A stretch of 64,000 nt of DNA from Pseudomonas sp. GM41(2012) (lineage in GTDB: Bacteria > Pseudomonadota > Gammaproteobacteria > Pseudomonadales > Pseudomonadaceae): NCBI RefSeq assembly GCF_000282315.2, contig NZ_AKJN02000005.1, positions 209,311 through 273,310 of the forward strand, read 5' to 3'. The position numbers and the translations under genes were made by a program. Below the pieces are notes generated by a model. It saw only the letters and a list, made by a program, of their open reading frames with translations, made no database searches and was not told where the DNA came from. Numbering within the stretch: the stretch's first letter is position 1; the number at the start of each line of letters is the position of its first letter. Positions 34,297-44,319 of the stretch are shown piece by piece.

Positions 34297-35085
34297 TCAT
34301 TGGTTTTTGCCGCGCTGTCCCAGCCAGAAGGCCAGCACCACCAGCACGATGGAAATCACCAGCATCAGGGTCGAGATCGCGTTGATCTCCGGCGTGACGC
34401 CGGACTTGATCGCCGAGAAGATGTACACCGGCAACGTCGTCGAACCGGGGCCGGCAACGAAGAAGGTCATGATGAAATCGTCGAGGCTGACCACGAACGC
34501 CAACACCGAACCGGACAACACTGCCGGCCACAGCAGCGGCAGCGTCACTCGACGAAATACTTGCCACGGGTTGGCGTACAAATCGTTCGCCGCCTCCAGC
34601 AAGCTCTTGTCCAGGTCGTTGAGCCGGGCGCGGATCGGCAGGTAGGCGAACGGAATGCAGAAGCCGATGTGCGCGACGATCACCGTCAGCAATCCGAGCT
34701 TGATCCCCAGCGCCATGAACAACAGCAGCGTGGCCACGGCGGTGACGATCTCCGGCAGGATCAGCGGCAGGTTGATCCCGCCCTCGACCATCTTCTGTCC
34801 ATAGAACGGCCGGTACGTCGCCAACGCCGCGAGCAACGCAATGGCCGTGGCACACACCGTGGCGATGCTGGCGACGATGATCGAGTTCAGCGCCGCCGTC
34901 TGGATCGACGGGTTGGCCAGAATCCTTCCGTACCAGGCAAAGGAGAACTCGGTCCACACCGTGGCCGAACGGTTGGCGTTGAAGCTGTAGGCGATCAGCA
35001 CAAAGATCGGTACGTACAGATACGCCAGGATCAACAGGCTGACTTCGCGGGTCAGGGGCAGTTTTTTCAGGTGCAGGGCGATCAT
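34297..35085 (-). CDS. ABC transporter permease (PotC/PotI type)
   Basis: Inner-membrane permease of 262 residues with six helices. The first is LLILAYLYVPIFVLIAYSFN and the EAA loop is LEAANDLYANPWQVFRRVTL. It pairs with the permease encoded just upstream, whose stop overlaps its ATG (ATGA at 35082-35085). The binding-protein gene follows after 17 bases. The two-permease layout is that of polyamine importers. Confidence 0.93.
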   Translation of the reverse strand: MIALHLKKLPLTREVSLLILAYLYVPIFVLIAYSFNANRSATVWTEFSFAWYGRILANPSIQTAALNSIIVASIATVCATAIALLAALATYRPFYGQKMVEGGINLPLILPEIVTAVATLLLFMALGIKLGLLTVIVAHIGFCIPFAYLPIRARLNDLDKSLLEAANDLYANPWQVFRRVTLPLLWPAVLSGSVLAFVVSLDDFIMTFFVAGPGSTTLPVYIFSAIKSGVTPEINAISTLMLVISIVLVVLAFWLGQRGKNQ

Positions 35086-35999
35086 GCGGTGGCTCCCCGA
35101 CGCAGGGTTTTGGCGGTGCTGCGGCTATAAAGGGCATAAAGCACCAGGGACAGCAGCAGAATCCCCAGCAACAGGAACGACAGCGAACTGCCCAGCGGCC
35201 AGTTGCGCGCGGTGCCGAACTGTTGCTGGATCAGGTTGCCGATCATCAGCGTCTTGCCGCCGCCGAGAATCGCCGGGGTGATGAAGGCACCGAGGCTCGG
35301 CACAAACACCAGCAGCGCACCAGCAATCACGCCGGGCATCGACAGCGGCAGGATGATCCGTTTTAGCGCGTGCCAGCGATTGGCGCCGAGGTCGTAAGCG
35401 GCTTCCACCAGGCGCCAGTCGAGTTTTTCCAGGGTCGAATAGATCGGCAAAATCATGAACGGCAGGAAGCTGTAGACCAGCCCGACGCTGACGGCGAAGT
35501 CGTTGTAGAGCAGGGTGATGCCACCGGCCTGCGGAAACAGCGCGTTGAGGCTCTGGGCGACCCAGCCGTGCTCGCGCAGGATGATCAGCCACGCGTAGTT
35601 GCGGATCAGCAGGTTGGTCCAGAACGGAATGGTGATCAGCAACACCATGAGGTTGCGCCGCTGCGGTGTCAGGCTCGACATCCACAACGCCACCGGGAAG
35701 CCGAACAGGAAACACAGCAACGTGGTGCCACCGGCCTGGAACACCGAGCGCAACAGCGCTTGGGCGTAGACCCAGTTCAGTTCCAGTTCGCCGTCGAAAC
35801 CTTCCTGGAAAAACAACTGCACGTAGCTTTGCAATTGCCAGTTGGCCTGCCAGTCGACGCCGCCATACACGTTGCGCGGCAACAGGCTGATGTAGCCCAT
35901 GATGCCGAGCGGAATGGCGATCAATGCCAGCAAAGTCAGAACCACCGGGCTGAGCAACAGCGCACGGTTGAGGGCGGGAGAAGTGCTACTGACGCTCAT
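35082..35999 (-). CDS. ABC transporter permease (PotB/PotH type)
   Basis: Inner-membrane permease of 305 residues, partner of the PotC-type subunit. An N-terminal helix (ALLLSPVVLTLLALIAIPLG) is followed by a periplasmic loop and five further helices. The EAA loop is VEAAYDLGANRWHALKRIIL. Its ATG lies one base after the ATPase stop, so the four transporter genes are one translational unit in the order ATPase, PotB, PotC, PotD type. Confidence 0.93.
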   Translation of the reverse strand: MSVSSTSPALNRALLLSPVVLTLLALIAIPLGIMGYISLLPRNVYGGVDWQANWQLQSYVQLFFQEGFDGELELNWVYAQALLRSVFQAGGTTLLCFLFGFPVALWMSSLTPQRRNLMVLLITIPFWTNLLIRNYAWLIILREHGWVAQSLNALFPQAGGITLLYNDFAVSVGLVYSFLPFMILPIYSTLEKLDWRLVEAAYDLGANRWHALKRIILPLSMPGVIAGALLVFVPSLGAFITPAILGGGKTLMIGNLIQQQFGTARNWPLGSSLSFLLLGILLLSLVLYALYSRSTAKTLRRGATA

Positions 36000-36000
36000 C

Positions 36001-37086
36001 TCAGGCCTCCATCAACAGGCAGGCGTGGGGCGGCAGGTTGACCGCGACACGATCACCGACCACCCGGCCACGATTCAGGCCTTCGTTGTTCTCGCGCAGC
36101 ATGACCTTGATGTCGTTGTTCAACCGGCACTGATAGAGCGTGGCAGTGCCGACATACAACACCGCTTCGATCACGCCGCGCAGGTGATGCGGTTGCGCCA
36201 GGTCGACCAATTGCGAGCGCTCCGGGCGGAAGGCCAATTGAACGGCAGCACCGTCGAAGCCTTGGGCCGGGCAGGGGATTTCTACCGGCATGCCGTTCGG
36301 CACGAACAGTTTTTCGTTTTGCTGGCCGCGTTTGATGTGGCCGGGGAGGAAATTGATGTCGCCGATAAACTGGGCGACAAACTGATGTTTGGGTCTTTCG
36401 TAGATATCGTTCGGTGTGCCGATTTGCAGGATCTTGCCGGCTGACATCACGGCGATTCGGTCGGACAGGGTCAGGGCTTCTTCCTGATCGTGGGTGACGA
36501 AAATGAAGGTGATCCCGGCTTCCTTCTGTACGCGCTTGAGTTCGACCTGCATTTCCTTGCGCAGCTTCAAGTCCAGCGCCGACAGCGGTTCGTCGAGCAA
36601 CAGCACTTTGGGTTTCGGCGCCAGGGCCCGGGCCAGGGCCACGCGCTGCTGTTGGCCACCGGACAACTCGGCCGGTTTGCGCTGGGCCAGGTGTTGCATT
36701 TGTACCAGCGTGAGCATCTCATCGACACGTTGCGGGATGAGCTTGCGATCAAGACCCTGCATCTCGAGGCCGAAGGCGATATTCTGCGCGACGCTCATGT
36801 GCGGAAACAGCGCGTAGCTCTGGAATACGGTGTTGACCCGGCGCTTGAACGGTGGCAAATCATTGACCGGTTCGCCCGCCAGACGAATCTCGCCTTCGCT
36901 GACTTGTTCGAAGCCGGCGATGGTACGCAGCAGGGTGGTCTTGCCGCAGCCGGAAGGGCCGAGCAGGGTGAAGAATTCGTTGTCGGCAATGTCGACTGAA
37001 ACGTTGTCGAGGGCTGGAGCCAGCCCCGGATCGTCGGAATACCGTTTGGAGACGTTACGCACTTCAATCGCTGTTGGATGACCCAT
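36001..37086 (-). CDS. ABC transporter ATP-binding protein (PotA/PotG type)
   Basis: ATPase of 361 residues driving the adjacent importer. It has Walker [15 protein letters not shown]-loop [12 protein letters not shown], signature [16 protein letters not shown], Walker [13 protein letters not shown] and H-loop [10 protein letters not shown]. The C-terminal TOBE regulatory domain (about residues 240-361) includes [13 protein letters not shown]. It is the first gene of the minus-strand operon that runs to 29741. The ATG follows AGAGGAATGCACC. A FCD-GntR regulator gene diverges from it with a candidate operator in between. Confidence 0.94.
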   Translation of the reverse strand: MGHPTAIEVRNVSKRYSDDPGLAPALDNVSVDIADNEFFTLLGPSGCGKTTLLRTIAGFEQVSEGEIRLAGEPVNDLPPFKRRVNTVFQSYALFPHMSVAQNIAFGLEMQGLDRKLIPQRVDEMLTLVQMQHLAQRKPAELSGGQQQRVALARALAPKPKVLLLDEPLSALDLKLRKEMQVELKRVQKEAGITFIFVTHDQEEALTLSDRIAVMSAGKILQIGTPNDIYERPKHQFVAQFIGDINFLPGHIKRGQQNEKLFVPNGMPVEIPCPAQGFDGAAVQLAFRPERSQLVDLAQPHHLRGVIEAVLYVGTATLYQCRLNNDIKVMLRENNEGLNRGRVVGDRVAVNLPPHACLLMEA

Positions 37087-37106
37087 ATTGGTGCATTCCT
37101 CTAATT

Positions 37107-37118
37107 ATTGTATGCAAT
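37107..37118. promoter_or_regulatory. Candidate FCD-GntR operator ATTGTATGCAAT
   Basis: A near-perfect palindrome ATTG-TATG-CAAT lies 21 bases upstream of the ABC operon start and about 109 bases before the divergent regulator gene. A further ATGCAAT half-site follows at 37124-37130. FCD-type GntR proteins often bind short TTGTATACAA-like sites, so this is the best candidate for control of both directions. Confidence 0.5.
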
Positions 37119-37226
37119 ATCTGGATGCAATCTAGAAATAACCGGATTAATCTGCTCGTGCAACCCCCTTTTTCAAAGGCTGCTCATCGCCTGGGGCCGG
37201 TTGTTTAGCGCTAAAGGAGTGTTCAG

Positions 37227-37916
37227 ATGACCGAGAAAAAACTCGAGACCACGGTCGACCGCGTCTACCAAGGGGTTTACGAGGCGATCAGCAAACGTTC
37301 ATTGCGTCCCGGGATGAAGCTTGGCGAAGCGTCATTGGCCGAACTTTTTAATGTCAGCCGGACGTCGGTTCGTGCCGCGCTCAAACAGTTGGAGGCCGAT
37401 GGCCTGGTCACCACCGAGCCCAACAAAGGGGCGTCGGTGTCATTGCCCAGTGATGAGGAGATTCGCTCGCTGTTTGAAACGAGGCGCCTGATCGAGATCG
37501 GCATCGTCACCGAGCTCTGTCGTCGTCGTGATACGGCCGTGACCCAGGACCTGCGTGATCACCTGTTGCTGGAGGATGAAGCGCACCGCAGTGGCGACCA
37601 TGAACGGTTGATTCATCTGCTGGGTGAGTTCCACATCAAACTCGCGCAAAGCCTGAACAACCCGGTGTTGCTGGACTGGTTCCGCAAGCTGATTTCCCGC
37701 GCCTCGCTGTACGCCGCCGCGCTGGATGACGACAGTCACGAAGCGTGCCGCGACGATGAACACCTGCGGCTGATCGAGTACATCGAAGCCGGCAACCAGA
37801 GCGCCGCGATCGAACTGACCTGCATGCATTTGAATGGCATCGAGAAGGCCATTCTCGACGTCGCCGCCACACTGAAAACCGGCTACCACCCGCTCAAGCA
37901 CCTGATCGAGGTTTAG
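37227..37916 (+). CDS. GntR family regulator, FCD (FadR-like) subfamily
   Basis: Transcription factor of 229 residues. The N-terminal winged helix includes RPGMKLGEASLAELFNVSRT, and a recognition helix follows in SVRAALKQLEADGLV. The C-terminal FCD effector domain (about residues 80-220) carries a histidine/aspartate metal-site pattern in LGEFHIKLAQSLNNPVL and the final ELTCMHLNGIEKAI. It diverges from the seven-gene ABC/amidohydrolase operon and is its probable repressor, responding to the imported compound or a breakdown product. AAAGGAG precedes the ATG. Confidence 0.92.
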   Translation: MTEKKLETTVDRVYQGVYEAISKRSLRPGMKLGEASLAELFNVSRTSVRAALKQLEADGLVTTEPNKGASVSLPSDEEIRSLFETRRLIEIGIVTELCRRRDTAVTQDLRDHLLLEDEAHRSGDHERLIHLLGEFHIKLAQSLNNPVLLDWFRKLISRASLYAAALDDDSHEACRDDEHLRLIEYIEAGNQSAAIELTCMHLNGIEKAILDVAATLKTGYHPLKHLIEV

Positions 37917-37932
37917 CGTTCTGCGCCGATTC

Positions 37933-38023
37933 CCCTGTAGGCGCTGCCGCAGGCTGCGATCTTTTGATCTTGCCTTAAAAAAGCAAAGTCAAAAGATCGC
38001 AGCCTGCGGCAGCTCCTACAGGG
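37933..38023. repeat. REP pair, inverted (GCCGCAGGCTGCGATC family)
   Basis: Arms of 35 bases, 37933-37967 and 37989-38023, are inverse repeats with a single mismatch (GGCGC versus GGAGC). The loop is 21 bases. It follows the regulator gene, ending in a T-rich arm that could terminate its transcript. Confidence 0.92.
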
Positions 38024-38213
38024 TAGATGCTTCGCACCCCAACGGGAGTAGGCTCCCTCGCCACAAAAGCCCCGCTGCCACAGAGGTTTAGCGAATCAGC
38101 TAACCTCTATGAAACCATTGGCGTCGGTGAAGCTCGAAACAAACGGGCACGCACCGTCCTCATGCCGTTGCGATCCCTTAAGCCAGTCATCTACAGGGAT
38201 ACAGAGTCAGTCG

Positions 38214-40325
38214 ATGCAGTTTCTAGACGATAGCCATGGGTGTGCAGGCTGGAACGGTGAAATGGCCGGGCGCATCCGCGCGTTCGACTGGAGCCTGACT
38301 GAGCTTGGGAAAATGGACACTTGGCCCAGAAGCTTGTGCAGTGCGGTGCAGTTGATGCTCGCGTCCCCACTGCCGATGGTGATGCTGTGGGGCCGACCCG
38401 GTTACATGATCTATAACGATGCGTACTCCAAATTTGCCGGTGGCCGCCATCCTTACCTGTTGGGTTCCCCGGTGGAACTGGGCTGGCCGGAAGTCGCCGA
38501 ATTCAATCGGCATGTGGTCGATACCTGCCTGGCCGGCGGCACCTTGTCCTATCGCAACAAAGTCCTGGAGTTGCTGCGCGACGGGGTTCCCGAAGACGTC
38601 TGGCTGGACCTCTATTACAGCCCGGTGGCGGATGATGGCGGGAAACCGGCCGGGGTCATGGCGATGGTGGTCGAGACCACCGAGCATGTGATTTCCGAAC
38701 GCCGCCGTCAGGCCGCCGAGGACGCCTATCACGCCGACAACGAACGGGTGCGCCTGGCGCTCAATGCCGGGGCTTTGCTCGGCTCGTTCGTCTGGGACAT
38801 CAAGGACAATGTGCTCTCCGGTGATGAGCGTTTCGCCCGCACCTTTTCCTACCCGCCGGAGCAAAACCTGGCCGACCTGCCAATGGACATTGCCGCAGCA
38901 CGGATCCATCCCGATGACCGCAGTTGGGTGCAGGAGCAGATCGATCAATCAGTGGAAACCGGCGAACCGTTTAACGCCGAGTATCGGGTCCTGCGCCCGG
39001 ATGGCAATTATTTGTGGGTGCTGGCGAGCGGTGGCTGCGAGTTCAATGAGCAGGGCGAACCGTTCCGTTTTCCCGGGGTGTTGATCGACATCCACGAACG
39101 CAAGACCGCCGAAGAATCCCTGCTCAAGTTCACCCGCAACCTGGAGCAACGCGTTGCCGACGAAGTCGAAGCACGGCTGGCCGCTGAAGAACAACTGCGT
39201 CAATCGCAGAAACTCGAAGCCATCGGCGGCCTCACCGGTGGCGTGGCCCATGACTTCAACAACCTGCTGCAGGTGATCGCCGGCAACCTGCACTTGCTGG
39301 CGCGGCATGAACCGGACAACGCCAATGTGCAGCGCCGGGTCAACGCTTCGATTGCCGCGGTCGAACGTGGCGCCAAACTGTCTTCGCAATTGCTCGCGTT
39401 CGCCCGTCGTCAGCCCTTGTCGCCAGCGGTCTGCGATCTGCGGCAGGTCTTCGATGGGCTGGGGGAATTGTTGCAGCGGGCGCTGGGGGAAACCATCCAG
39501 ATCAATGTCAACGCGGCCGAAGCCCTTTGGCGCATCTACGTGGACCGCAATCAACTGGAAAACGCCATCCTCAATCTGGCGATCAATGCCCGTGACGCCA
39601 TGAGCGGCGAGGGGACCATTGATCTGAGCGCCGAGAACATTGCCCTTGATAGCAAGTTTTGTGCAGGCAAGGGCATCGTCGCCGGCGACTATGTCTGTGT
39701 CGCGGTGGCTGACAAGGGTATCGGCATGTCGCCGCAAGTACTTGCACAGGCTTTCGAGCCGTTTTTTACCACCAAGGCCGATGGCCAGGGCACGGGGCTG
39801 GGCCTGAGCATGGTGTTCGGTTTCGTCAAGCAGAGTGGCGGGCATATCGAGATTTCCAGCGCGGTCGGGCAGGGCACTCGGGTGCGGCTGTATTTCCCTC
39901 GCAGCCTGCGCCCGATGCTCAACGAAACGACACGACATGCCCCGCAACAGCGAGGCGGACACGAAACCATTCTGGTGGTCGAGGACAACGAGGCGGTGCG
40001 CAGCTCCGCGGTGGAGTTGCTGAGTGAAGAAGGTTATCGAGTGCTGACGGCGGCCAACGGTGACGTCGCAATGCAGATGTTGCTGGAGGGCGCCGTGGTA
40101 GACCTGATTTTTACCGACGTGGTCATGCCCGGCCTGATCAAAAGCGCGGACCTGGCCGCCTGGGCCAAGGTGCAGACGCCACCGGTGGCCGTGCTGTTCA
40201 CCTCGGGCCACACCCGTGACATTATCTCGCGCAATCATCAGCTCAGCCCGGATACTTATTTGCTGAGCAAACCCTATGGCCCCGAGGCGCTGACCCAAAT
40301 GGTGCGCACCGTCCTCAACGGCTGA
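38214..40325 (+). CDS. PAS-domain hybrid histidine kinase with C-terminal receiver
   Basis: Soluble hybrid sensor of about 703 residues. Two PAS-like domains occupy about residues 15-160 and 175-300; the first has WGRPGYMIYNDAYSKFAGGRHP, trimmed here to a 20-residue core PGYMIYNDAYSKFAGGRHPY. A coiled coil precedes the phosphoacceptor block GGVAHDFNNLLQVIAGN with its histidine. The ATPase domain has NLAINARDAM, ADKGIGM and GTGLGLSMVFGFV. The receiver has phospho-Asp candidate in LIFTDVVMPG and a lysine in LLSKPYGPEAL. No membrane helix is present. The start ATG at 38214 is chosen because the family N-terminus begins there; an in-frame ATG at 38109 has no clear binding site. Confidence 0.87.
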   Translation: MQFLDDSHGCAGWNGEMAGRIRAFDWSLTELGKMDTWPRSLCSAVQLMLASPLPMVMLWGRPGYMIYNDAYSKFAGGRHPYLLGSPVELGWPEVAEFNRHVVDTCLAGGTLSYRNKVLELLRDGVPEDVWLDLYYSPVADDGGKPAGVMAMVVETTEHVISERRRQAAEDAYHADNERVRLALNAGALLGSFVWDIKDNVLSGDERFARTFSYPPEQNLADLPMDIAAARIHPDDRSWVQEQIDQSVETGEPFNAEYRVLRPDGNYLWVLASGGCEFNEQGEPFRFPGVLIDIHERKTAEESLLKFTRNLEQRVADEVEARLAAEEQLRQSQKLEAIGGLTGGVAHDFNNLLQVIAGNLHLLARHEPDNANVQRRVNASIAAVERGAKLSSQLLAFARRQPLSPAVCDLRQVFDGLGELLQRALGETIQINVNAAEALWRIYVDRNQLENAILNLAINARDAMSGEGTIDLSAENIALDSKFCAGKGIVAGDYVCVAVADKGIGMSPQVLAQAFEPFFTTKADGQGTGLGLSMVFGFVKQSGGHIEISSAVGQGTRVRLYFPRSLRPMLNETTRHAPQQRGGHETILVVEDNEAVRSSAVELLSEEGYRVLTAANGDVAMQMLLEGAVVDLIFTDVVMPGLIKSADLAAWAKVQTPPVAVLFTSGHTRDIISRNHQLSPDTYLLSKPYGPEALTQMVRTVLNG

Positions 40326-40329
40326 GCCG

Positions 40330-40442
40330 ATTGATCGTTCCCACGCTCGCTTGGGAACGATCAATCCTGTAGGAGCCGAGCTTGCTCGCGATGGCGGTGC
40401 GTCAGACACACCGCTATCGCGAGCAAGCTCAGCTCCTACAGG
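40330..40442. repeat. Hairpin plus REP pair downstream of hybrid kinase
   Basis: A perfect 14-bp hairpin ATTGATCGTTCCCA/TGGGAACGATCAAT (40330-40365) is followed directly by a REP doublet (CCTGTAGGAGCCGAGCTTGC... to ...GCTCAGCTCCTACAGG, 40366-40442). Without a T-run the first hairpin is more a repeat than a terminator. Confidence 0.85.
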
Positions 40443-40481
40443 TGAACCGCATTTCTTTGAACCTTCCAATCAAGGCTGCTC

Positions 40482-43106
40482 ATGACTTCCAATCCCCCCT
40501 CCGGCATGGTCAGGGTGCGCGGCGCCCGGGAACACAATCTCAAAAACGTCGATGTCGACATCCCCCGGGATGCCCTGGTGGTGTTCACTGGCGTGTCCGG
40601 GTCGGGGAAATCGTCGTTGGCATTCTCGACCCTCTACGCCGAAGCGCAACGCCGCTATTTCGAATCCGTGGCGCCTTATGCGCGGCGCCTGATCGATCAG
40701 GTCGGCGTGCCGGACGTCGACTCCATCGAAGGCTTGCCGCCGGCGGTGGCGCTCCAGCAACAACGGGGTACGCCGAGCACACGCTCTTCGGTGGGCAGCG
40801 TGACGACGTTGTCGAGCCTGATCCGCATGCTGTACTCCCGGGCCGGCAGTTATCCGTCGGGGCAACCGATGCTCTATGCGGAAGATTTTTCGCCCAACAC
40901 GCCCCAAGGCGCGTGTCCCGAATGTCATGGGTTGGGGCGGGTGTATGAAGTCACCGAAGCGTTGATGGTCCCGGACCCGAGCCTGACCATTCGCCAGCGC
41001 GCCGTCGCCTCCTGGCCCACCGCCTGGCAGGGACAGAACCTGCGCGACATTTTGGTGACGATGGGTTACGACGTCGATAAACCCTGGCGCGATCTGCCGA
41101 AAAAACTGCGCGACTGGATTCTCTTCACCGAAGAAACCCCCACGGTGCCGGTGTATGCCGGGCTCACCCCCGAAGAAACCAGAGTCGCGCTCAAACGCAA
41201 AATGGAACCGAGTTACCAGGGCACGTTCACCGGCGCCCGGCGCTACATCCTGCACACCTTCAGCCATTCCCAAAGCGCGCTGATGAAGAAGCGTGTCTCG
41301 CAATTCATGCTCGGCAGCCCGTGCCCATTGTGCGATGGCAAACGGCTCAAGCGCGAGGCGTTGTCGGTGACCTTTGCCGGTTACGACATCGGCGAGCTGT
41401 CGCAGATGCCGTTGCTGCAAGTGGCCGAAGTCTTGAAACCAGTCGCCGCTCACAGCTACCTCGAACAGGCCGAGGCGGCGGGGGAGGTATTGACGCACGA
41501 CCAGACCCGCGAAGCCCGCGAGCAACGAGTGGCCCACGGCGCCAGTGGTCACGCCAACGCGCCGGATGTACGCCACACACCGAACCTTTCAGTAGAGAAA
41601 CGCCTGGCCGCGCAGCGGATCGCTCAGGACTTGCTGGAACGGGTCAGCACGTTGACCGATCTGGGGCTCGGTTACCTGGCGCTGGAACGCAGCACGCCGA
41701 CGCTGTCGTCCGGCGAGTTGCAGCGTCTGCGCCTGGCGACGCAATTGGGTTCGCAGTTGTTCGGCGTGATCTACGTGCTGGATGAACCGTCGGCCGGCCT
41801 GCACCCGGCGGATGGCGAAGCGCTGTTCGAAGCCCTGCAACGCTTGAAAATCGCCGGCAACACCTTGTTTGTGGTCGAACATGACCTGGAAACCATGCGC
41901 CGCGCCGATTGGTTGATCGACGTCGGCCCGGCGGCCGGCGAGCATGGCGGCCGAATTCTGTACAGCGGGCCACCGCCAGGTCTGGCCGAGATAACGAACT
42001 CCCAGACCCGCGCCTACCTGTTCGCCGAGCAGGTCACCCAATCGCGTGTCAGCCGAAAGCCGACCGATTGGTTGCGGCTCGAAGGCATCACCCGCAACAA
42101 CCTGAATAATCTCAGCGCCGAGTTCCCACTGGGCTGTTTCACTTCGGTGACCGGTGTCTCGGGCTCCGGTAAATCGAGCCTGGTCAGTCAGGCGTTGCTC
42201 GAGCTGATAGGCGCGCATCTCGGGCGCGCAGCAAGTGACAGCGAACCCGAGGAGTTGAGCCTTGAGGACGACGCACCGCAAGTCAGCGGCGGTCAGGTCA
42301 CTGCGGGGCTGGCGTCGATCAAGCGCCTGGTGCAAGTCGATCAGAAACCCATCGGCCGCACACCGCGTTCGAACCTGGCGACCTACACCGGTCTCTTCGA
42401 CAACGTGCGCAAACTGTACGCCGCCACTCCTGAAGCCCGGGCCGAGGGTTACGACGCGGGCCAGTTTTCCTTCAACGTCGCCAAGGGCCGTTGCTCGACG
42501 TGCGAAGGTGAAGGCTTTGTCAGCGTTGAGTTGCTGTTCATGCCCAGCGTTTATGCACCGTGCTCGACCTGCCACGGCGCGCGCTACAACCCCGAGACGC
42601 TGGCAATCATCTGGCAAGGGTTGAACATCGCCCAGGTGCTGCAACTGACGGTGGACGAGGCGGTCACGGTGTTTGCCGAGCAACCGGGAATTCGCCGCTC
42701 GCTGGAGGTGCTGCGCGATATCGGCCTCGGTTACCTGCGCCTCGGCCAGCCGGCGACCGAGCTGTCGGGCGGCGAAGCCCAGCGGATCAAGCTGGCCACC
42801 GAACTGCAACGCAACCAGCGTGGGGCAACCCTGTATGTGCTCGACGAGCCCACCACCGGATTGCACCCAAGGGATGTCGATCGCTTGCTCGAACAGTTGA
42901 ATACGCTGGTGACGGCGGGGCATACGGTGATCGTCGTCGAACATGAAATGCGCGTGGTGGCGCAGAGTGACTGGGTGATCGACATCGGCCCGGGGGCGGG
43001 GGATCAGGGCGGGAAGATTGTTATTGCAGGCACACCGCAGAAAGTGGCTAAAAGCAAAAAGAGCCGGACGGCGCCGTTTTTGGCCAGAGTTCTTGGCACG
43101 GCTTGA
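40482..43106 (+). CDS. uvrA2: Class II UvrA-type ABC ATPase (UvrA2)
   Basis: DNA-damage recognition ATPase of 874 residues. It has two ABC modules: Walker A at [14 protein letters not shown] and [12 protein letters not shown], and signatures [16 protein letters not shown] and [16 protein letters not shown]. Zinc-binding cysteine blocks are CPECHGLG and CSTCEGEGF with [10 protein letters not shown]. Housekeeping UvrA is about 940 residues with a UvrB-binding insert after the first Walker A; here that region is shortened ([20 protein letters not shown] continues straight on), the mark of class II proteins. Such paralogues are linked to resistance to DNA-binding drugs. ATG follows AAGG. The gene stands alone. 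Confidence 0.9.
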   Translation: MTSNPPSGMVRVRGAREHNLKNVDVDIPRDALVVFTGVSGSGKSSLAFSTLYAEAQRRYFESVAPYARRLIDQVGVPDVDSIEGLPPAVALQQQRGTPSTRSSVGSVTTLSSLIRMLYSRAGSYPSGQPMLYAEDFSPNTPQGACPECHGLGRVYEVTEALMVPDPSLTIRQRAVASWPTAWQGQNLRDILVTMGYDVDKPWRDLPKKLRDWILFTEETPTVPVYAGLTPEETRVALKRKMEPSYQGTFTGARRYILHTFSHSQSALMKKRVSQFMLGSPCPLCDGKRLKREALSVTFAGYDIGELSQMPLLQVAEVLKPVAAHSYLEQAEAAGEVLTHDQTREAREQRVAHGASGHANAPDVRHTPNLSVEKRLAAQRIAQDLLERVSTLTDLGLGYLALERSTPTLSSGELQRLRLATQLGSQLFGVIYVLDEPSAGLHPADGEALFEALQRLKIAGNTLFVVEHDLETMRRADWLIDVGPAAGEHGGRILYSGPPPGLAEITNSQTRAYLFAEQVTQSRVSRKPTDWLRLEGITRNNLNNLSAEFPLGCFTSVTGVSGSGKSSLVSQALLELIGAHLGRAASDSEPEELSLEDDAPQVSGGQVTAGLASIKRLVQVDQKPIGRTPRSNLATYTGLFDNVRKLYAATPEARAEGYDAGQFSFNVAKGRCSTCEGEGFVSVELLFMPSVYAPCSTCHGARYNPETLAIIWQGLNIAQVLQLTVDEAVTVFAEQPGIRRSLEVLRDIGLGYLRLGQPATELSGGEAQRIKLATELQRNQRGATLYVLDEPTTGLHPRDVDRLLEQLNTLVTAGHTVIVVEHEMRVVAQSDWVIDIGPGAGDQGGKIVIAGTPQKVAKSKKSRTAPFLARVLGTA

Positions 43107-43121
43107 ATTCACGGTGTTCTT

Positions 43122-43210
43122 GCGGTCCTCATCGCGGGCAAACCCGCTCCCACAGGATTTGTGAACGACTCAGTTCCTGTGGGAGCGGGCTTGCCCGCGA
43201 TGAGGACCGC
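43122..43210. repeat. REP pair, inverted (GTGGGAGCGGGCTTGCCCGCGATGAGG family)
   Basis: GCGGTCCTCATCGCGGGC (43122-43139) begins the left arm and GCCCGCGATGAGGACCGC (43193-43210) ends the right arm. The inner parts also match with small differences. It separates convergent uvrA2 and the DUF4142 gene. Confidence 0.9.
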
Positions 43211-43226
43211 AAAGGACTCGACAAGG

Positions 43227-43748
43227 TTATTTGTCTGGGTGAGCAGTCTGGAGCTTTTTCGCCATTTGCAGATGTTTCTCCAGCGCCGGCAACATTTTTT
43301 GCGCGAAACCTTTCAGCTCCGTGGCGCCTTTGACTTTGTCGTCCGTCACGGTGTTGGCTTCTTTCTTGAACAGCGAAAGGGTGTCTTCATGGGCCTTCAC
43401 CTGATTGTTGGCGTAGGCCGCATCGAAAGATTCATCGCGCAAGTCGAGGATTTTCTCCTTCGCCTGTTTGACCAGCGTCGTGCTGTCCGGTACCTCGATG
43501 TCATGCTTTTTCGCCAGAGCCGCCAGTTCATCGTTGGCCTTGGAGTGGTCGGTGATCATCATGTTGGCGAATGCCTTGATGTCCGCCGATGAGCTTTTTT
43601 CCAGGGCCAATCGGCTCGTTTCGACTTCCGCGATACCGCCCGCGGCCGCCTTGTCGACGAAGTCATTGGAAGTGGCAGCGAAAGCCGTGCCCATGCTGGT
43701 GCTCAAGGCAACGGCCAACGTGAGGTGGCGCAGGGTAAATCCGTCCAT
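43227..43748 (-). CDS. DUF4142 periplasmic protein
   Basis: Exported helical protein of 173 residues. The Sec signal peptide ends near GTAFAATSN. The mature part is a four-helix ferritin-like bundle typical of DUF4142, with FVDKAAAGGIAEVETSRLAL, MMITDHSKANDELAALAKK and YANNQVKAHEDTLSLFKKEA. Relatives are often induced by stationary phase or envelope stress, and some are linked to metal or oxidative stress. ATG lies after GGAGAATAACCA. A divergent DUF465 gene starts 217 bases away; the two may share a stress promoter region. Confidence 0.9.
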   Translation of the reverse strand: MDGFTLRHLTLAVALSTSMGTAFAATSNDFVDKAAAGGIAEVETSRLALEKSSSADIKAFANMMITDHSKANDELAALAKKHDIEVPDSTTLVKQAKEKILDLRDESFDAAYANNQVKAHEDTLSLFKKEANTVTDDKVKGATELKGFAQKMLPALEKHLQMAKKLQTAHPDK

Positions 43749-43965
43749 TGGTTATTCTCCACACAGGTTTTCATGGGCGATCGATTGATCGTTAACCTGT
43801 GGATGCCGACGAGCGGGCAAAGGTTTTATTGCGTTTGCGGCAGGGCGACGAACGGGCACCGCTGGTCTGATAGGCGGTCGACAGAACCGGCTAACCGAGG
43901 CCATTCTGATAGTTGGTGAACGCCATTGATCGCGTTTGCCTCCGATCAACAAACGGAGGTGTTCC

Positions 43966-44202
43966 ATGCCGGTGATACACGACCTTTTTCAGGATCTCAA
44001 AATTTCAAAGGAAGATATCCAGCAAAAACGCACCAAGGATCCGTTACTGGATTCACTGATCAACAAGTATTCGCAGGTGGACGCCGAGGTCGTAAAGGCT
44101 GAATCCGCACAATCCGATGCGCCCAGTGATGACGCGTTGAAGAAACTCAAGGAGAAGCGCGTGCAAGTTAAGCAGAAGATCGTTGATCGGCTCCAGACGT
44201 AG
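43966..44202 (+). CDS. DUF465/YdcH-like small helical protein
   Basis: Cytoplasmic protein of 78 residues, predicted to form a helical hairpin. It begins MPVIHDLFQDLKISKEDIQQ, then DPLLDSLINKYSQVDAEV, and ends with LKKLKEKRVQVKQKIVDRLQ, the charged C-terminal helix usual for DUF465. Its function is not established. ATG is preceded by ACGGAGGTG, a strong site; an upstream in-frame ATG at 43936 lacks one. Small acidic and helical proteins cluster here, suggesting general stress or stationary-phase expression. Confidence 0.85.
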   Translation: MPVIHDLFQDLKISKEDIQQKRTKDPLLDSLINKYSQVDAEVVKAESAQSDAPSDDALKKLKEKRVQVKQKIVDRLQT

Positions 44203-44319
44203 TCCTGACACGCCCAGTCTGGTCACCGACGATCGGTGACTGAAAAATTGGAACGGCGATAAATACCGGCACCTCGAATGTTCAGAGTCCGAATTTACGG
44301 CTCCATGCGAGGTGCCCCC

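Noticed and set aside
33227..35137. A longer 636-residue form of the PotD-like binding protein
   Set aside because: The added N-terminal part is a shadow of the permease genes; a proper start with signal peptide lies at 34279.
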